The notes under the pieces: generated by a model
Told to the model about the DNA's origin: nothing
The model's input: only the letters and a program-made list of their open reading frames with translations
The model's database searches: none
From: Symbiodinium natans
Taxonomy: Eukaryota > Sar > Dinophyceae > Suessiales > Symbiodiniaceae
Reading direction: 5' to 3'
Assembly (NCBI GenBank): GCA_905221605.1
Contig: CAJNDS010000667.1
Coordinates: forward strand, 1-64,000
DNA length: 64,000 bases
Made by a program: the position numbers and the translations under genes
Shown: piece after piece, positions 11,400 through 24,737 of the stretch
Numbering within the stretch: position 1 is the stretch's first letter
Layout: each line of letters begins with the position of its first letter

Positions 11400-14300
11400 G
11401 CGGAGGCTGGGTTTTAAGTACGATTACGATTCCTACTATTCTGATTTGCACTCGTGATACTGGTACTGCAGTTCCTAACTATTTCTAGTATCACGAAAGC
11501 TAGCGTAGCTAATTAAGCTTGAGGGAAGTGGGTTTTCTTATGGATGTTGCACGTTTGGGGCCTCGTATAATTTAAAGTGTCGGATTCTGGGCTATCTTCT
11601 TGACATATTGGGCTACCTTCTGTGCATTGGGGTTGGTCTATCTAAAAGATGATGCGCGCACGGTCGTAGTACCGCCTCGTAGTACCGCCTCCCACAGTTA
11701 TGCTAGTGCTGCTGCTGTTCTGCTGTCGCTGCTGCCACCAGTACCACTACTGCTCGTTCTGCACGTGCGACCACCATTACTGCCACCGATAATTCATCAG
11801 AAATCCACGGCACGAGTATTAGTTGCGTTTGCTGTCCAGCCTGCTAAGAGTAGATTCCGATAACCTTTCCTGGTGTTCGCAGCTTTGGCATTCTGCACAT
11901 TTTGAAGGTAGACTGTCACGTAAGCTTGTGACGGGGGAAAAGTGATTGCCATGTCTTATCCAGGACTAAGGTACTGTCTGATTCAGCGCTCGGAGCCACA
12001 TTGGGTCGTGTCACACAGTTGGCATTCGTGGAGGGATCTGCGGAAAAGCATGTTGGCCATCCTTGCTTCGCCTAGCACTAACCTTCTGGGGAAAAGCGAT
12101 ATCGCACGCACCTCTGCGAGGATGACAAGTTGTCTTGCACTCACGCTAGTTTGCCGGTGGCGGGCATGCCTAGTTGTTGTCGTGTGCGAAGGCGAAGGGG
12201 GTCAGGCCCGCTTGATATTCTGGGCCTTGCCGGCATTGGCTGGAAAATTTGAGCGTGGGATGTCGCCCTCGCAGGTGAAAGCTTCCGTCTTCCCCCCTGG
12301 TCCATGTCGGCCTTTCTCTTCAAAAATCCCTGCCGCCTGCCCCAATCTCCTCCATGCCTTCCAGCTTATTCGGTGGTTTCGTGCGGCCACCCATCCTCTC
12401 CCAGAGCCTCATGGTTGAATGCTCGCCCTAGTAGTCGGACGCTGCGCTGCTTTGGGACGTGATCGGATCTGGCTATTTCTCAGTCCCTGAAGGACTCATT
12501 GGATTTTGCATCTGTTTCGTCTACCCGATGGCGAGCTTAATCTACAAGACCAAGACCATTACGCTTCCTCCGACAAAGAAGATTCGTCAGAGTTGGCCAG
12601 CATGCAGGGCCGCGCGCACAGGCGATGCTCAGGCCGCAGCGAGCAGCAGCATCTGCGGCAACATCGACAGCAAACCTGCATTGCATGATTACACGGATTA
12701 CGCAAGCATCTGCTTCAAGAGCCCGTAAAGGAAGTCTGATCATTTCCGATGACACCTTGCACGCGGCAATCGGCCAGCACAGGAGGACGAGGCCGATGAT
12801 GGCCTCTGATTTTTGAGAGTGATGACACTTTCGCTTTTGGCAAGACATCGCTGCTAGACAAAAGCTACCTTGTGACCCAGATTTGCTTGCTTTAGGCTCA
12901 GCTGCAGGCGAGCGTGCCAGGACCCATTCCGCTCAACGCACCGACAAGAGCACCGTAGATCAGGAAGGCCACGTAGGACTCGGAACCCGTTGCAGACTCT
13001 TGGTCCGAGCAGGATCCCATTGTTCAATTTTACGGTACATAACTACACATAACTACACACAACTACTCTACATGTCTCTACATCTTCTGAGTCACAAGCG
13101 CACTCGCCGATGGTTAGGAACTCCAGCAAGCCGGTGTCCATCCCCGCTTGGCTACCACGGTCGTCCCGCTGGACCGCAGTGATTTCGCAGGTGTCTGCTG
13201 TGGACATCGCTGTCATCAGGCTGCTTGCGGGACAGCCGCCGGCTAGCCTCCTTCCCGCATGCGGCGGATCAAATTCGTCAAAACCATCAGCACCACTGCT
13301 GCCAGCCGCCTCTTTAAGAGGGAATGCCAGCAAGGTAAGAAGATTTGACGCCGAAGTTCGTGGTGCCCCCGGGGCTTCCAGCAGCCAGGCGACAAGTGCT
13401 TTCTTGAGGCTGCCAGCGCTGCTAAAGCTACCAGGGCGTGTGGAGAGTGTGGGTGTGGAGTTGTTCTCCCCGGCTTGAAGTTGATTGGTCAAAGGTGTGC
13501 CTTGGGCATTGGGTTGCATGTGTCTGGGATGTGTAGGTTGGGCCCCTTGGGCTGGTGGTGTATCTGGCATGCAGTCTTCAGGACAGGTGACCACCCGGTG
13601 GAGTCGGTGGACTTGCAGAGGTGCAACCGTCGCGACCGTCTTTCGCAGGGACAAGGACTCCTGAGAAGCTCCCAGCGCGAGAGGTCCTTAGCAGATCTTA
13701 GCCAAGTTGGTCCACGCAAGGTGCGAAGCTAACATGCAGATGCATGTGTATGTATAAGTATAAGTACAGTCACCACGCTACAAGATGATGTCTGGTGCAC
13801 TATGTTCCTCCTTGCAGCCACGCCACGCATGCGCTTTGCCTCCGCGATCCGGTAAGGAATGCAGAACACAACTTCTGCTACACTGCAAGATTTACGGCCC
13901 CAATCGGCCACGTCAACATGCCAGCGGAATAAAGCACGGGCCTCTGCCTGGTTGAAAGAGGGTGGGCAAATGCAGCCCCGCAACCTCTTCTTCAGTGCTT
14001 CTCAGGGACTAAAACCACATGATCGCACTCCGCGGCATGAAACCCAGTAAGCGGCTGGCTCTGCATCCTCCTGAAAGCACTGAAAGCACTGGCACTGGCA
14101 AGCATTGGCAAGTCCAGGGCTTCCGGGATGCTGAGGTCCTGTTGCTTTGCATCTTCTTCGGTCGAGGGCTCCGGCACAGGCCGGCGGTGAAGGAACCCTT
14201 CCGCTGCTTGCCTCACAGACAAGGGGGATGCATCGTTTTCCGGGAGAGTATAGAGCAGAACTCCAAGGAGTCCAACAAAATCCAACTTGCCAATTCCCCG

Positions 14301-17210
14301 GTCCAACCCGAAACCCTTTCGACACCATGGATTGCCTGGATAGCTAGAACGTGTGCCCGTGCCTTGTCTCAACATGCCCACCTCGGACATGTGCAGAGCT
14401 CGTGGAGCCGTGGGAGCTTGTACAACAGCCCCCTTGGTAGCTAGTCAATCATGGATCTCGTTCCTTTGGATCTTTATGGATTTCACGTGCTACCCGTCGT
14501 CAGTTCCATTGTCTCGAGGATTGCACGTCTCCCGGCTGTAGCCCTTGAAAACACCCCCTTGAAACACCAAAACACAGCCCGTGTGTGCTTGTGAGGAGCG
14601 CATGACACGTCCCCGAACCCGAAGTCCTCCAGAACACCCTACGCCTCCCGAAGCGGTTTAGGCCAAATCCAAACCCAGTGAACACAGGCCGGCACCTGCA
14701 ACTGAAGCAAAGGCCTTGGAACGAGCGACAACACCAAGGTGGTCCAGCGTGATGCGGGGGGTTGAGGCTTTTCGGCTTTATCCCGGAACCCCAAGGCCCT
14801 AGACTAAACCTGAAGAAGGGTTGCGTCGCACTGTGTCTGATTGCCCTCGATATCTCACAATACCCTGCGCTGCTTGTCCATGGACAGCTATCTCAACTCA
14901 ATTGTTGTTCTTCAAATTCAACTTGAGGAGGTTCGGCCTCTCTGGCAGAAAGGCCTGGGGAGGGGGGGGGGGGGGGGGCTGTCTTTGGCCTTGAGGATAG
15001 GGGCCCAGCGACCGCCAGGTCACTGGGAGTGTGGTCTAGGATGGTGTTTACAAACATCAACAAGTTCCGAAGCTTTGCTTCCTGCACCGAACTTGTGTTC
15101 GCCGCACGCATGTCAGTTTTGAGTCATATGCTTAGCGGAGGTTCGGGTCCAGGGCCTCTTTGGGCAAGCTTCTGTGTGCTACTCTAGCCTATGCCTTCGG
15201 CTAGCTGTCACGAATGCATCCTTCGTTTAAAGAACATCCACCCTGTAGCTTCTCAAGTGCCCGGCAAGCACGAACAATGGTGGAAGTAGACACCTCCCAA
15301 GGCAGGCTCGGCTGGATGTCACACATTTCCATAGGCTGGGCACGCTGTGGGAAGAAACAAGCTCAGGAAACACCCGAAGAAAAGTCGGCAAGCATTCGGC
15401 TAGAAAAGCACAAAGCATTTCCTGAATTTCCCGTCATGTTTCCTGACCTAGGTCTGCCAACCTTGCTCTTGCACAACGACTCTTCGAATAAACTTCCCGA
15501 GATCAAGAGTCGCGCTGGTTTCACTCCTACCCTTGCGTCGCCTCTGCATCACCAAGCAAACGCTTGGCCTCAACAGGGCATGGATGCATGGATGCATGGA
15601 TTGGATACCTCAAATGACTCCAATGGCCCATACGCCCTCCGAGCTGCGCACGTCTGGCATCCTCAGTAACTTTCACTTCCCAGCAGTCACCCCCCGGCGC
15701 CGAAGCACATAATTGTAGAGGGTGTGTGTTGAAGCGTAGTGCCTGTACATGTCAAGCGAACAGTAGCATTGACAAACTTAGCGCAAGTAGCATAGACATC
15801 ACAGGCCTCCAAACATAGATTTTGTGTTTGTCCGGCGGGCCGTCAAAACAAGTCCAGAATTAATTGTTGTTTTTTCAGCCTTCCCATCGGTACTTCGTCT
15901 AGATTCCAAAAGGACAGTTAGCCTTCCGAATCAGCTGAATCCAGGGATGGCTTTTGTGCTTGCCCGGAAACAACTGAGGTGCAACGGCAAAAGACTTGAG
16001 CCAAAGGCCTGGGTGAGTGCTGCAAAGCTACGACTATGAAAATGCCTACAGCTGTGGTCAATGATGACGGTCAGTGTTGCTTGGAGGCAAAGTCATGCTG
16101 AGCACGTCCGATGCTTATTCTGCAGGATCTTCTTCATGCCATCAGTCAACAGAGAGAGCTTCGCCACTGGAATTCCGAGCGCTTGGCACTGGAGCTCTCG
16201 ACTTTCTCTCGGCTCCATGTCCTGGCAGAATGCCAAGAGAGCTCTCCAAGGTGTTCCCCTTGACGGTGCTAGACCTTTATGCTTCTGTGCGGGACACGTG
16301 AGCTGGGGCTTCTGGCAGCCGATCGCTGACTTCACCTGTCCCTGCACGTCATCTACTCTTCTTCTGGGCCGAGATGCACATGCACAGACCAGACTTTCAG
16401 AATTTCCGGATCTTTCGAAGCTTAAGCCATGAACTCAAGGTTGGCCTCTGCAGGTCTGTAGTGGCGCGCTGTGGTTCGGTCCTCCTAATTCTCGGGTCTT
16501 GTCAGACCTAGGAGGAGGGAGGAGGGAGGGCGGGGGACAATAACATCGTTCAAAGGTGCCAGCATTTTTGCCCCTCGCTACGTACATCGTACTGCACAAG
16601 GGTGAGGAACATGACACGCTGTGCTTCTGGCGAACGTGATAATAGACTGGTGTTTTCAATGCAGTTCCTTTATTGCCTTCTTGTGCACAACATACTGCAC
16701 GAGCATTTTAACGTACTTTAACGTCACTGGAACAAGACGCGCCGTCACGAGCGCTCATACCTTTGGCGAACATGTTTCTGGAACAAGACATGCTGTCAGA
16801 AGCGTCCAAATTCGTGAGCACGCATGGCGCCAAATGACTCGCCTGCAATAATTTGCGGTATAATCGGATAACCAAACCAACGCCTTGGTTTCGTAATGTT
16901 TCGTAGAACTTTCGACCCTCCTGTGCAACAGGGGTTCTACCATCAGGCAAGGTGCTGCAGAGATCCGCACAAAGCCTTCGCTCTTTAAGGGCGCCGCAGA
17001 ACGGCTGGTCTCGATGTGAGATACTGGAAGCTCCAGTTTCGAAGCTCCGGAGGCTCAGGCCTATTTCAGCCTGTGTCTCGGCCCAAATCAGCCTATCTCA
17101 GCTGCTCAGCGCGGCCAATGCAGAGACATCCCGAGGCGTTGAGTGCGGCGTCGCGACTTGTTGGAGCAGGGAAGGAGACCTGAGAGCGCTCTGAGCGTCA
17201 GAGCGAGAGC
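11400..17210. other. Non-coding stretch with minor repeats
   Basis: No gene is supported. Small features: a TAACTACACA repeat at about 13035-13065, a G-run at about 14959-14980, and a degenerate triplication with a GGAACAAGAC...GGCGAACATG core at about 16605-16815. The longest frame (13654-13043, minus) is Ser/Ala/Pro-rich with no domain. Confidence 0.5.
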
Positions 17211-17213
17211 AGC

Positions 17214-17305
17214 AGCTCAGAACACAAGAGGAGCACAAGAAGAGGAGCACAAGAAGAGCAGCACAAGAAGAGCACAAGAAGAGGAGCACGAAGCCAAAAG
17301 AAGCC
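17214..17305. repeat. AG-rich minisatellite, core GAGCACAAGAA
   Basis: About six imperfect copies of a 12-15 bp unit, purine-rich on the + strand. Confidence 0.8.
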
Positions 17306-20283
17306 ACAAAGAGCAAAAGGAGCCAAGGCCAGCGCAGCGAGGTGCCACAGGAACCACGGTCAAGGATGCTCGCCTGGCTTTTTGCAGGCGTTTCCTTCTC
17401 CATTTTACAAGAGCATTTTGCCCAAGCCCTGGTCAGCACCGATAGCAGCTGAGAACCGAGCCCCGGTGCTAGCAGCTGACAGCCGCTCTACGTCCTCAGG
17501 AAAGATGCTTGGATCGTCGTGGGTCCTTGCTTCACGAAAATCAGCTTGTCCAAACATGCTCTGGCCTGAAGAGGCCTGGATGAACTCTGAAGCAGGGCCT
17601 GGACTCGCCATTGCTCTGCTGTTTTAAGCACATGTCACACGCAACCACATTCCGTGCCCCTCACGGCTGTCTGAGTGTACCCGTGCAGATTGGCATAGTA
17701 AGCCGGGGTTCTGCCAATCTCATCCTTCGCAACTCAACACAGATGTGCTCATAAACTGCCACCCTCTGTTTTGCCTGGAGCTGGCCACCGGCATCTGTGC
17801 ACCATGAAATAAGAAGAGGGCACATTTCAAATGGAGCTGACCGACGCCGTCCCAACCGCTACCATCCAACCCCCTGAAACTGCCACCTATGGACCTTTAG
17901 CCCCCCATGCCCGCTTATGGGCCTTTCGCACCTTCCATGGACCCCTAGCAGCCCCCTGAACTCCACGTGGTGAGTAAACCTCTCAACCCTCAACCCGACA
18001 GCCTAGCCCAAGACCTTACATCCCAACCCCAACAGCTTGCAAATCAGAAGGATTTGGATTTTTAGTGAATGAGTCAGCTTCAGCGTCTCTGCAAGAAGGC
18101 AGAGAAGGTAACTCCGAGGCCAACTTCATGAGGGCGGGATTTTTCTTCGCAGGCCAACCAATTAAGACAACAAGCCTCGGCACGCAGGCAAGGTCGGACC
18201 GTGGCCTGGAAACACCGCCGACAGCAGTGGCGAGAAGTCGGGGCGGTCTGGACGGCCACTCGGGAGGAGGAACTGGCCAGATTGTTCGTTCCGGGCTGTG
18301 CGCTGCAGGCGGCACCAAGGAGTGCCTAACCCCCATCTAGCAGAACCCGAAACACCTCAAAACCTATGCACCCTTGTGGATCCAGCCAGATGTTACTTCG
18401 CATGATTGCTCCAAGCCCAGGCCGAGGCGGATCGCGCAGAACTTTCATGGCTGGCTTAAAACCTGTCCTCTTGATTGGCATCGGCGCGGCAGCTGAGCCT
18501 GGGCTGGGGGCAGGTGTGTGGGGTCGGGACCAGCTCGGGACAGCTTGTGGAGATGCCTAAGAAGCCTAAAAGTCTGAGCGGCAGCAACAAGCACACATCG
18601 TTTCGTCCCTCTGCTGCTGCCCAATGAAGGGCCGTCCAGCATGGTCCTGCGAGTAAGAACTGTTTTTTCGACATGAAATTCAACACGGCATTGAAGTCCT
18701 GATGGGCATTTGCGGTCTGTCAGTCACTTCACACACACACACCCACACGCCCCTGACTTTCCTGCTTGCCACAATGCAAGACAGGCAAGACATATATGCC
18801 TCACAAGCACCGACACAAAGCCAAATGCGAACAGACTACTAGCGAGCGCTGCGGAACCCGGCGAGCACTCCATGGCGGACACACGGTGAGTGTACAATGT
18901 CGATCAAAGAGCTGCGGAGCTTTGTGTGCACGCACCGAAGCATTCAAAAGCTTAGTCCCAACGATGGTGAGGAATAAATCCTGCACAGACCTCCGCCACC
19001 AGACCATGCACACGGATCCCTGTGAGTCATCACCTGCAGCGCGCGGATGACTGTGAACTTTCAATTCAGTTAGCCTCCGGAATATTGTGAACCTTTCATT
19101 TCCCCCCCCTCGTCCCGCCGGTGAAGCACGTGAGTTTTATGTGAACTGTTCAATCCACCAAAAATTCGCTGGTCGTCAAAGAACAAAGATTGTCCCCACT
19201 GGGTGAAGCAGCACGAAACTCAAGCAGCTTGTGCTCGCTTTCGTGACACGGAACAAGCACGTCCTGCATTGTCACCGCCATGTAACGCGTCCCAGCCGTG
19301 GTCGCAGATGATGCTGACAGCAGCCTTCTTGGGGCACTCATGTTCCCGTTGCATGCAGGGCCGTGAATGATGGAGTTTCTCCCTACGCCATCGACTGTGA
19401 CCTGGGAGAACCACCATAATCCTTTTTTTGGTCCGCGCGCTACGACCATGCCATGCATGCGCCTGTTATGAATCGTTGCGACGGTGCAATCTTGTTCGGC
19501 GATGCTCAGGCAAGGACCCGGTACACTTCGGGTAGGTCTGGCATTCCTGGAAAAAATCCAGTGGTCGGCGGGGAAAGGCAGGGGGAGGGAGAGTCTACAA
19601 GGGCAAGCTGGGATTCAGGAGCTTGTCATCAGGTCTAGGGTCGCCTTGGAAATATGATCTCCACGCCAATCTATCAGTCTCTTACGGGGCGCCTGCTTGC
19701 GGCGTCTGCGGGCTGATAGGCTTCGAGGCGGCAGGAACCTCTGCAATCAGACCTGACGGCTGCCGAGTTAACCACCCGAAGCTCTTCAACATCCCCATCC
19801 ACGACATGCACCTACTTTCAGGGTTTAGGGCTTCGCTGCGCCGCCTATGACATTATGAGCCTCGCGTAGCCTCGCCAAGCCTCGCCTGCCTGGCAAACTA
19901 GCAAATCCCAAGCCTTGTGGCAAGCATGGAGCAGGATCCGGAGGCAGACCTTGCATGAACCAGATTTCCGAATTCACAGGAGTTCAGTGCCATGTTACCT
20001 GATTTTTTGGGCGCATGTGAATACGGAGCCGTAAGATTTTGGGAGACCCAACAATGGGCCTTGACTGAGAGAACTGCCAGCTTGGATTTCGGATTAAACC
20101 GGGTTAACGTGATTCCCATGGTTTGAGGGCGGCGCCGTCCACACCATTCAGGAATGCCAGGTATGCCTGCATCAATGTCTCCTGCCAACAATGTATCTAG
20201 GTTGTACAATTGTACAAAAAGCAAGACCAAATGTCGCAGCCGTTCCACCGATCTGTTCCTGAAGAATAGCAGAGAGAAGAATA
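17306..20283. other. Non-coding stretch, no gene seen
   Basis: Short frames only. A degenerate 'atggaccctt / agccccc' text lies near 17880-17970 and a short CA-rich run near 18732-18750. No RNA gene or conserved coding signal is recognised. Confidence 0.5.
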
Positions 20284-21732
20284 TCAGCAGAAAAGCCTAC
20301 TGGTAGGTGGACGGCTCACAACCCAAAAGGCACACTGCAGGACAGACTCAGACTGCGAGTCCTGTCCAGGCTGCGAGGCCACTTTGTCCTCGCTTTGGTG
20401 CTCGAACCCTCGAGGGACAGCAAGATCTTCCGCTCCTGTACGTGGCTCCGACCATCCCAAACGCTGTGTCGGAGCGGCTTCGTCCACGGGCGTTGGTGGC
20501 ACAGCGGGCGTCTTGCCCTGCCCTGCCACACATTGCCTGGGAGCAGTGGAGGAAATTGGAGCGCTCGAGGCGCTCGGGGCGCTTGGAGCACTTGGGGCGC
20601 TTGGGGCGCTTGGGCGAAGCTCTGGTGCAAACCTCCACAGCTTCGGCGCTTCCGGTGTAAATGCCGGCGTGGGTCTCAAGCTCTGACCCAGTAGTTGCTG
20701 AAGACTGTCCTGCCCTGCCTTAACCTGCTCCAGCAGGTGCTGCAGCTCCCTCAATGGTGTGCGGACCTCCTTCTCCAGTATTTGTGGGTCCAACGCACTT
20801 GTGGAGCTTCCGCTCACGGGCTGAACATGCTGAACCCAAGCCACACTCCTTTCTTTGAGGTTGTGGCTTGTGGTGCATTCGGTGCTTGGTCTACTCGGCG
20901 ACCTTCCCAGCGGTGCGGGGAAACAAGGCCAATCCAGCGTCAAGCTCGTTCTTGAAGCGGTTGCTTCCTTCGAGCTCTGACTCTGTGAGCTCATGGAAAT
21001 CTCTGTCTGCATGTCCTTTAGGAGCCCGGTTCGAATCGGAAGGCGCCGGATGCGCTGCGCCAAATCCGATGGCAGCTTCATCTTTAGGCCCTGGGCAAGC
21101 TCCAAATCGGCCTCCAAGTTTTGCAGGCGCTGCAGGAACTCGGACTTTGGGGCTTTCGGGGCTGGCCGGGGAAAGCGCAGCGGCGCCGGCGCGGAGGGTG
21201 CCGAGCGCCCCCCCCAGGGCGCGCAGGGCGCGCAGGGCGCCGAGGGCGCCGAGGGCGCCGAGCGCGCAGAGGGCGCCGAGGGCGCCGAGGGCGCGAGGGC
21301 CGCCAGGGACAGTGAAAGCGGTGCTTCCGACGGCGAAAGAGGCTTCGGCTGCCAGCCCGACGGCATCGAAGGAACGATGCAAGGCCGAGCAAAGCCCATC
21401 AGCTGCGTGACGGGCTCCGTGCACGACGATGGCCCCGGCCAGGAAAACGCCGTCTGACTTCGAGACCCGCTGACACCACCGGCACTGTTCGCATCGTGGC
21501 AGTTTTGTTCATTTTGTTCCGCGAGAATGGAAAGTGGTCTGGTCTGAATGTGTTGGCTGGTGGGCGCGATCCGGGTTGCAGTGGTGGTTGCGCCCCCATT
21601 TTTGACAGGGGCCTCCGATTCGTGCAACGCTGGCACGGACCGCGCCCGCGTTTGTATCTCATGGAGCCGCTGCAGCTGTGAGCGCTTTTCACACCTGAGA
21701 GTCTGCTTCGCCAGACATGCCCAAACTCCCAC
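20284..21732 (-). CDS. Hypothetical Ser/Ala/Pro-rich protein ORF (482 aa)
   Basis: The longest non-satellite frame in the left third of the window. Two tracts of Ser-Ala-Pro triplets (about residues 140-185 and 360-390) flank a central part with two stretches of heptad-like Leu/Glu/Gln residues (about 195-230 and 305-345) that could form coiled coils. No known domain is recognised. The SAP tracts come from 9-bp minisatellites (GGCGCCGAG and GGCGCTTGG on the + strand). The opposite strand is also partly open over the same repeats, which lowers confidence. The first in-frame start was taken; true exon limits are unknown. It could be one exon of a host gene or a chance frame in GC-rich repeats. 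Confidence 0.3.
   Translation of the reverse strand: MGVWACLAKQTLRCEKRSQLQRLHEIQTRARSVPALHESEAPVKNGGATTTATRIAPTSQHIQTRPLSILAEQNEQNCHDANSAGGVSGSRSQTAFSWPGPSSCTEPVTQLMGFARPCIVPSMPSGWQPKPLSPSEAPLSLSLAALAPSAPSAPSARSAPSAPSAPCAPCAPWGGRSAPSAPAPLRFPRPAPKAPKSEFLQRLQNLEADLELAQGLKMKLPSDLAQRIRRLPIRTGLLKDMQTEISMSSQSQSSKEATASRTSLTLDWPCFPAPLGRSPSRPSTECTTSHNLKERSVAWVQHVQPVSGSSTSALDPQILEKEVRTPLRELQHLLEQVKAGQDSLQQLLGQSLRPTPAFTPEAPKLWRFAPELRPSAPSAPSAPSAPSASSAPISSTAPRQCVAGQGKTPAVPPTPVDEAAPTQRLGWSEPRTGAEDLAVPRGFEHQSEDKVASQPGQDSQSESVLQCAFWVVSRPPTSRLFC
20567..20625. repeat. 9-bp minisatellite GGCGCTTGG
   Basis: About six imperfect copies inside the SAP-rich frame; in minus orientation they encode Ala-Pro-Ser. Confidence 0.8.
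21208..21300. repeat. 9-bp minisatellite GGCGCCGAG / GGCGCGCAG
   Basis: About ten copies, extremely GC-rich. In minus orientation they encode Ser/Cys/Arg-Ala-Pro. It is a second, independently drifted array of the same coding period as the one at 20567. Confidence 0.85.
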
Positions 21733-22855
21733 TCTCGCTTCTGCTTACCCAATCGCCATCTGACGACTGCTAATCTGAAGGCTTGCCGGGGTGCTTGTGA
21801 GCATCTGGTCTGCCAAGCTGCGTCCTTGCAAGGGTCATGGCTGCCGATGGCTGGTTCAGACCCCAACAATGGGCGGGGGCTCTGGCCCCGACAAGCATGT
21901 GCTATCAAGCTTCTCAGTGAAACTTCAGTGACTCAATGCAAACATGCAACTCAGTGCAACATGAACAAAGAAGGGGCCTGCCAGCTGGATCGGCCGCCGC
22001 CGATGCTGCCTCCACGGCCTGCCAGTCTGTTCAAGGCCCGTTCTCCATGCGAACCGCTGTCTGCTGCTCTTTCAGGTGCCTGTGGTCCAGTGGCGAGATG
22101 GCTCGCCATGTCTTAAAGCCATGAACAGCTGCAAGCAGTGAGATGGCTGGGACACCGCATACCGAATTTTCGATGCGGGCACTTTTTGTTTTCGTTGCAA
22201 GACATGACTCGGCAAGAAAACCACTTGTGAGCCGAAAGATACTCGCCGACAAACACGGTAGATGTTCTTCGATGGTCTTCGCTTGGCCCTTTGGCACCGA
22301 CGTTCTAACTTCTAATCGACCTGGACAAGCGAACCCATCCTCTAAACAACAGCTGCTAAAATAAGAGGGCGCATCCGAGTCGTGCGGAGCTTCATCAACA
22401 GCAGGTGGAAGTACTGGAATCAGGCGCACTGAGTACTGCTGCGAGATCAACAAACGTGAACCGCTCACACACGAGACAGGACCAGAGAAGAGTGCTCGAT
22501 TGCGGCTGGCTATCCTAAATTGCCCTCTGAACGTGACACACTCATCAAAAATTAGCGAAACGCACTATATCATGTTGGAAGTTCCCACACCTGAATCTCA
22601 GACCTTCAACGAGGCAGCACGACAGGCCCCTCAAGATTGTAACCGTTCCAGGCTGCAGCTGTGGGCGGCGCGCAAACAAAATTGCCAAGACATCTTCCCT
22701 GCTTCTGAGGGCGGCACGAGGACAAAACATCAAAAGGGAAAAGCGACACAAGAAAAATGCTCATTGGCGAGGCCTGGCATATGCAGGCGTGCGAGTGTGA
22801 AAACAAGCAAACAAATCAACTAGAAGACGCTTGGCCCGAAAGCATCGATTTGCGG
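21733..22855. other. Non-coding stretch, no gene seen
   Basis: Short unrecognised frames; no repeats or RNA genes identified. Confidence 0.5.
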
Positions 22856-22859
22856 TGCG

Positions 22860-23130
22860 TTGAGTCTATGCACTTGACTCTGTGCGCTCGAACTGTATGC
22901 ACTTGGACAAGTGTATGCACTTAAGTCTTAAGTGTATGCACTTATATGGTTGCATACTCACTTGTATACTGCACTTGTATACTGGACGTGTATGCACTCG
23001 AACTGCATGGCATTCAAGTGTGTTGAGTTGAATGCCATGCACTTGTGGTCAACTCTATACAATTCATTGGCATTCAATAGATCTGAAGTAAACGGACTTG
23101 AACTGTATGAACTTCACTTGCATGCACCCG
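22860..23130. repeat. Degenerate TATGCACTTGA repeat
   Basis: At least ten diverged copies of a TATGCACTT core with variable spacing. The same core builds the cleaner 14-bp array at 25.7-26.06 kb, so the two arrays share an origin on either side of the 42-bp satellite. Confidence 0.75.
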
Positions 23131-23442
23131 ACTCGGCTGCGCACGTCCTGTCAACGCGATGCTATGAAAGAAAAGACAAAAACATCTAACGCGAGAGCCG
23201 TCAGCTATGAGCATCATCGGCAGTCGCTCTGAAGTCCAAGCTCACACTCCAGAGCGCCTTTCAAAGAAAAAAGGACAGAAGAGCGAGGTTGGCAAGAAGA
23301 CCTTGGAGCTTCAAAGAGCAGAGAAGCACAGTGAAATCTGACCGAAGTGAGTTTCGCACGCCGGGAATTAAACAACCATGAAAATTGCGATGTTTTCGCA
23401 CGCCCGGCATTGGAGCACCATGTGATTTTGCGAAATCACTAA

Positions 23443-24722
23443 CCATGGTATTTGCGATGGTTTTGGAACCAGCGAATTCGGGGACCATTGTATTTGCCAT
23501 GGTTTTGGAACCAGCGAATTCGGGGACCATGGTATTTGCGATGCTTTTGGAACCAGCGAATTGGGGGACCATGGCATTTGCGATGCTTTTGGAAGCAGCG
23601 AATTCGGGGACCATGGTATTTGCGATGCTTTTGGAACCAGCGAATTCGGGGACCATGGTATTTGCGATGGTTTTGGAAACAGCGAATTCGGGGACCATGG
23701 TATTTGCGATGCTTTTGGAAACAGCGAATTCGGGGACCATGGTATTTGCGATGCTTTTGGAACCAGCGAATTCGGGGACCATGGTATTGCGATGGTTTTG
23801 GAACCAGCCACGGAAGCTCCTTGCGATGGTTTTGGAAACAGCGAATTCGGGGACCATGGTATTTGCGATGGTTTTGGAAACAGCGAATTCGGGGACCATG
23901 GTATTTGCGATGCTTTTGGAAACAGCGAATTCGGGGACCATGGTATTTGCGATGCTTTTGGAACCAGCGAATTCGGGGACCATGGTATTTGCGATGGTTT
24001 TGGAACCAGCCACGGAAGCTCCTTGCGATGGTTTTGGAAACAGCGAATTCGGGGACCATGGTATTTGCGATGGTTTTGGAAACAGCGAATTCGGGGACCA
24101 TAGTATTTGCGATGCTTTTGGAAACAGCGAATTCGGGGACCATGGTATTTGCGATGGTTTTGGAACCAGCCACGGAAGCTCCTTGCGATGGTTTTGGAAA
24201 CAGCGAATTCGGGGACCATGGTATTTGCGATGGTTTTGGAACCAGCGACGGAAGGTATTGCGATGGTTTTGGAAACAGCGAATTCGGGGACCATGGTATT
24301 TGCGATGCTTTTGGAACCAGCCACGGAAGCTCCTTGCGATGGTTTTGGAAACAGCGAATTCGGGGACCATGGTATTTGCGATGGTTTTGGAAACAGCGAA
24401 TTCGGGGACCATGGTATTTGCGATGCTTTTGGAAACAGCGAATTCGGGGACCATGGTATTTGCGATGCTTTTTGAACCAGCGAATTCGGGGACCATGGTA
24501 TTTGCGATGGTTTTGGAAACAGCGAATTCGGGGACCATGGTATTTGCGATGCTTTTGGAAACAGCGAATTCGGGGACCATGGTATTTGGGATGCTTTTGG
24601 AAGCAGCGAATTCGGGGACCATGGTATTTGCCATGCGTTTGGAACCAGCGAATTCGGGGACCATGGTATTTGCGATGGTTTTGGAAACAGCGAATTCGGG
24701 GACCGTGGTATTTGCGATGCGG
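23443..24722. repeat. 42-bp satellite array, about 30 copies
   Basis: Unit contains GCGAATTCGGGGACC and ATGGTATTTGCGATG cores, with GATGCTTTTGG/GATGGTTTTGG and AACCAGC/AAACAGC variants. Because 42 is divisible by 3 and units lack stops, several frames on both strands stay open for hundreds of codons (14-residue protein repeats). At about 23805, 24007, 24167 and 24317 the GAATTCGGGGACC part is replaced by CCACGGAAGCTCC, a motif belonging to the next array. Dam-like GATC and bulk coding signals are absent; I treat this as satellite, not a gene. Confidence 0.93.
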
Positions 24723-24737
24723 TGTTTTCAGACGCCC

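Noticed and set aside
21025-21045. tRNA-like GGTTCGAATC
   Set aside because: Lies within the SAP-rich frame; no cloverleaf can be drawn.
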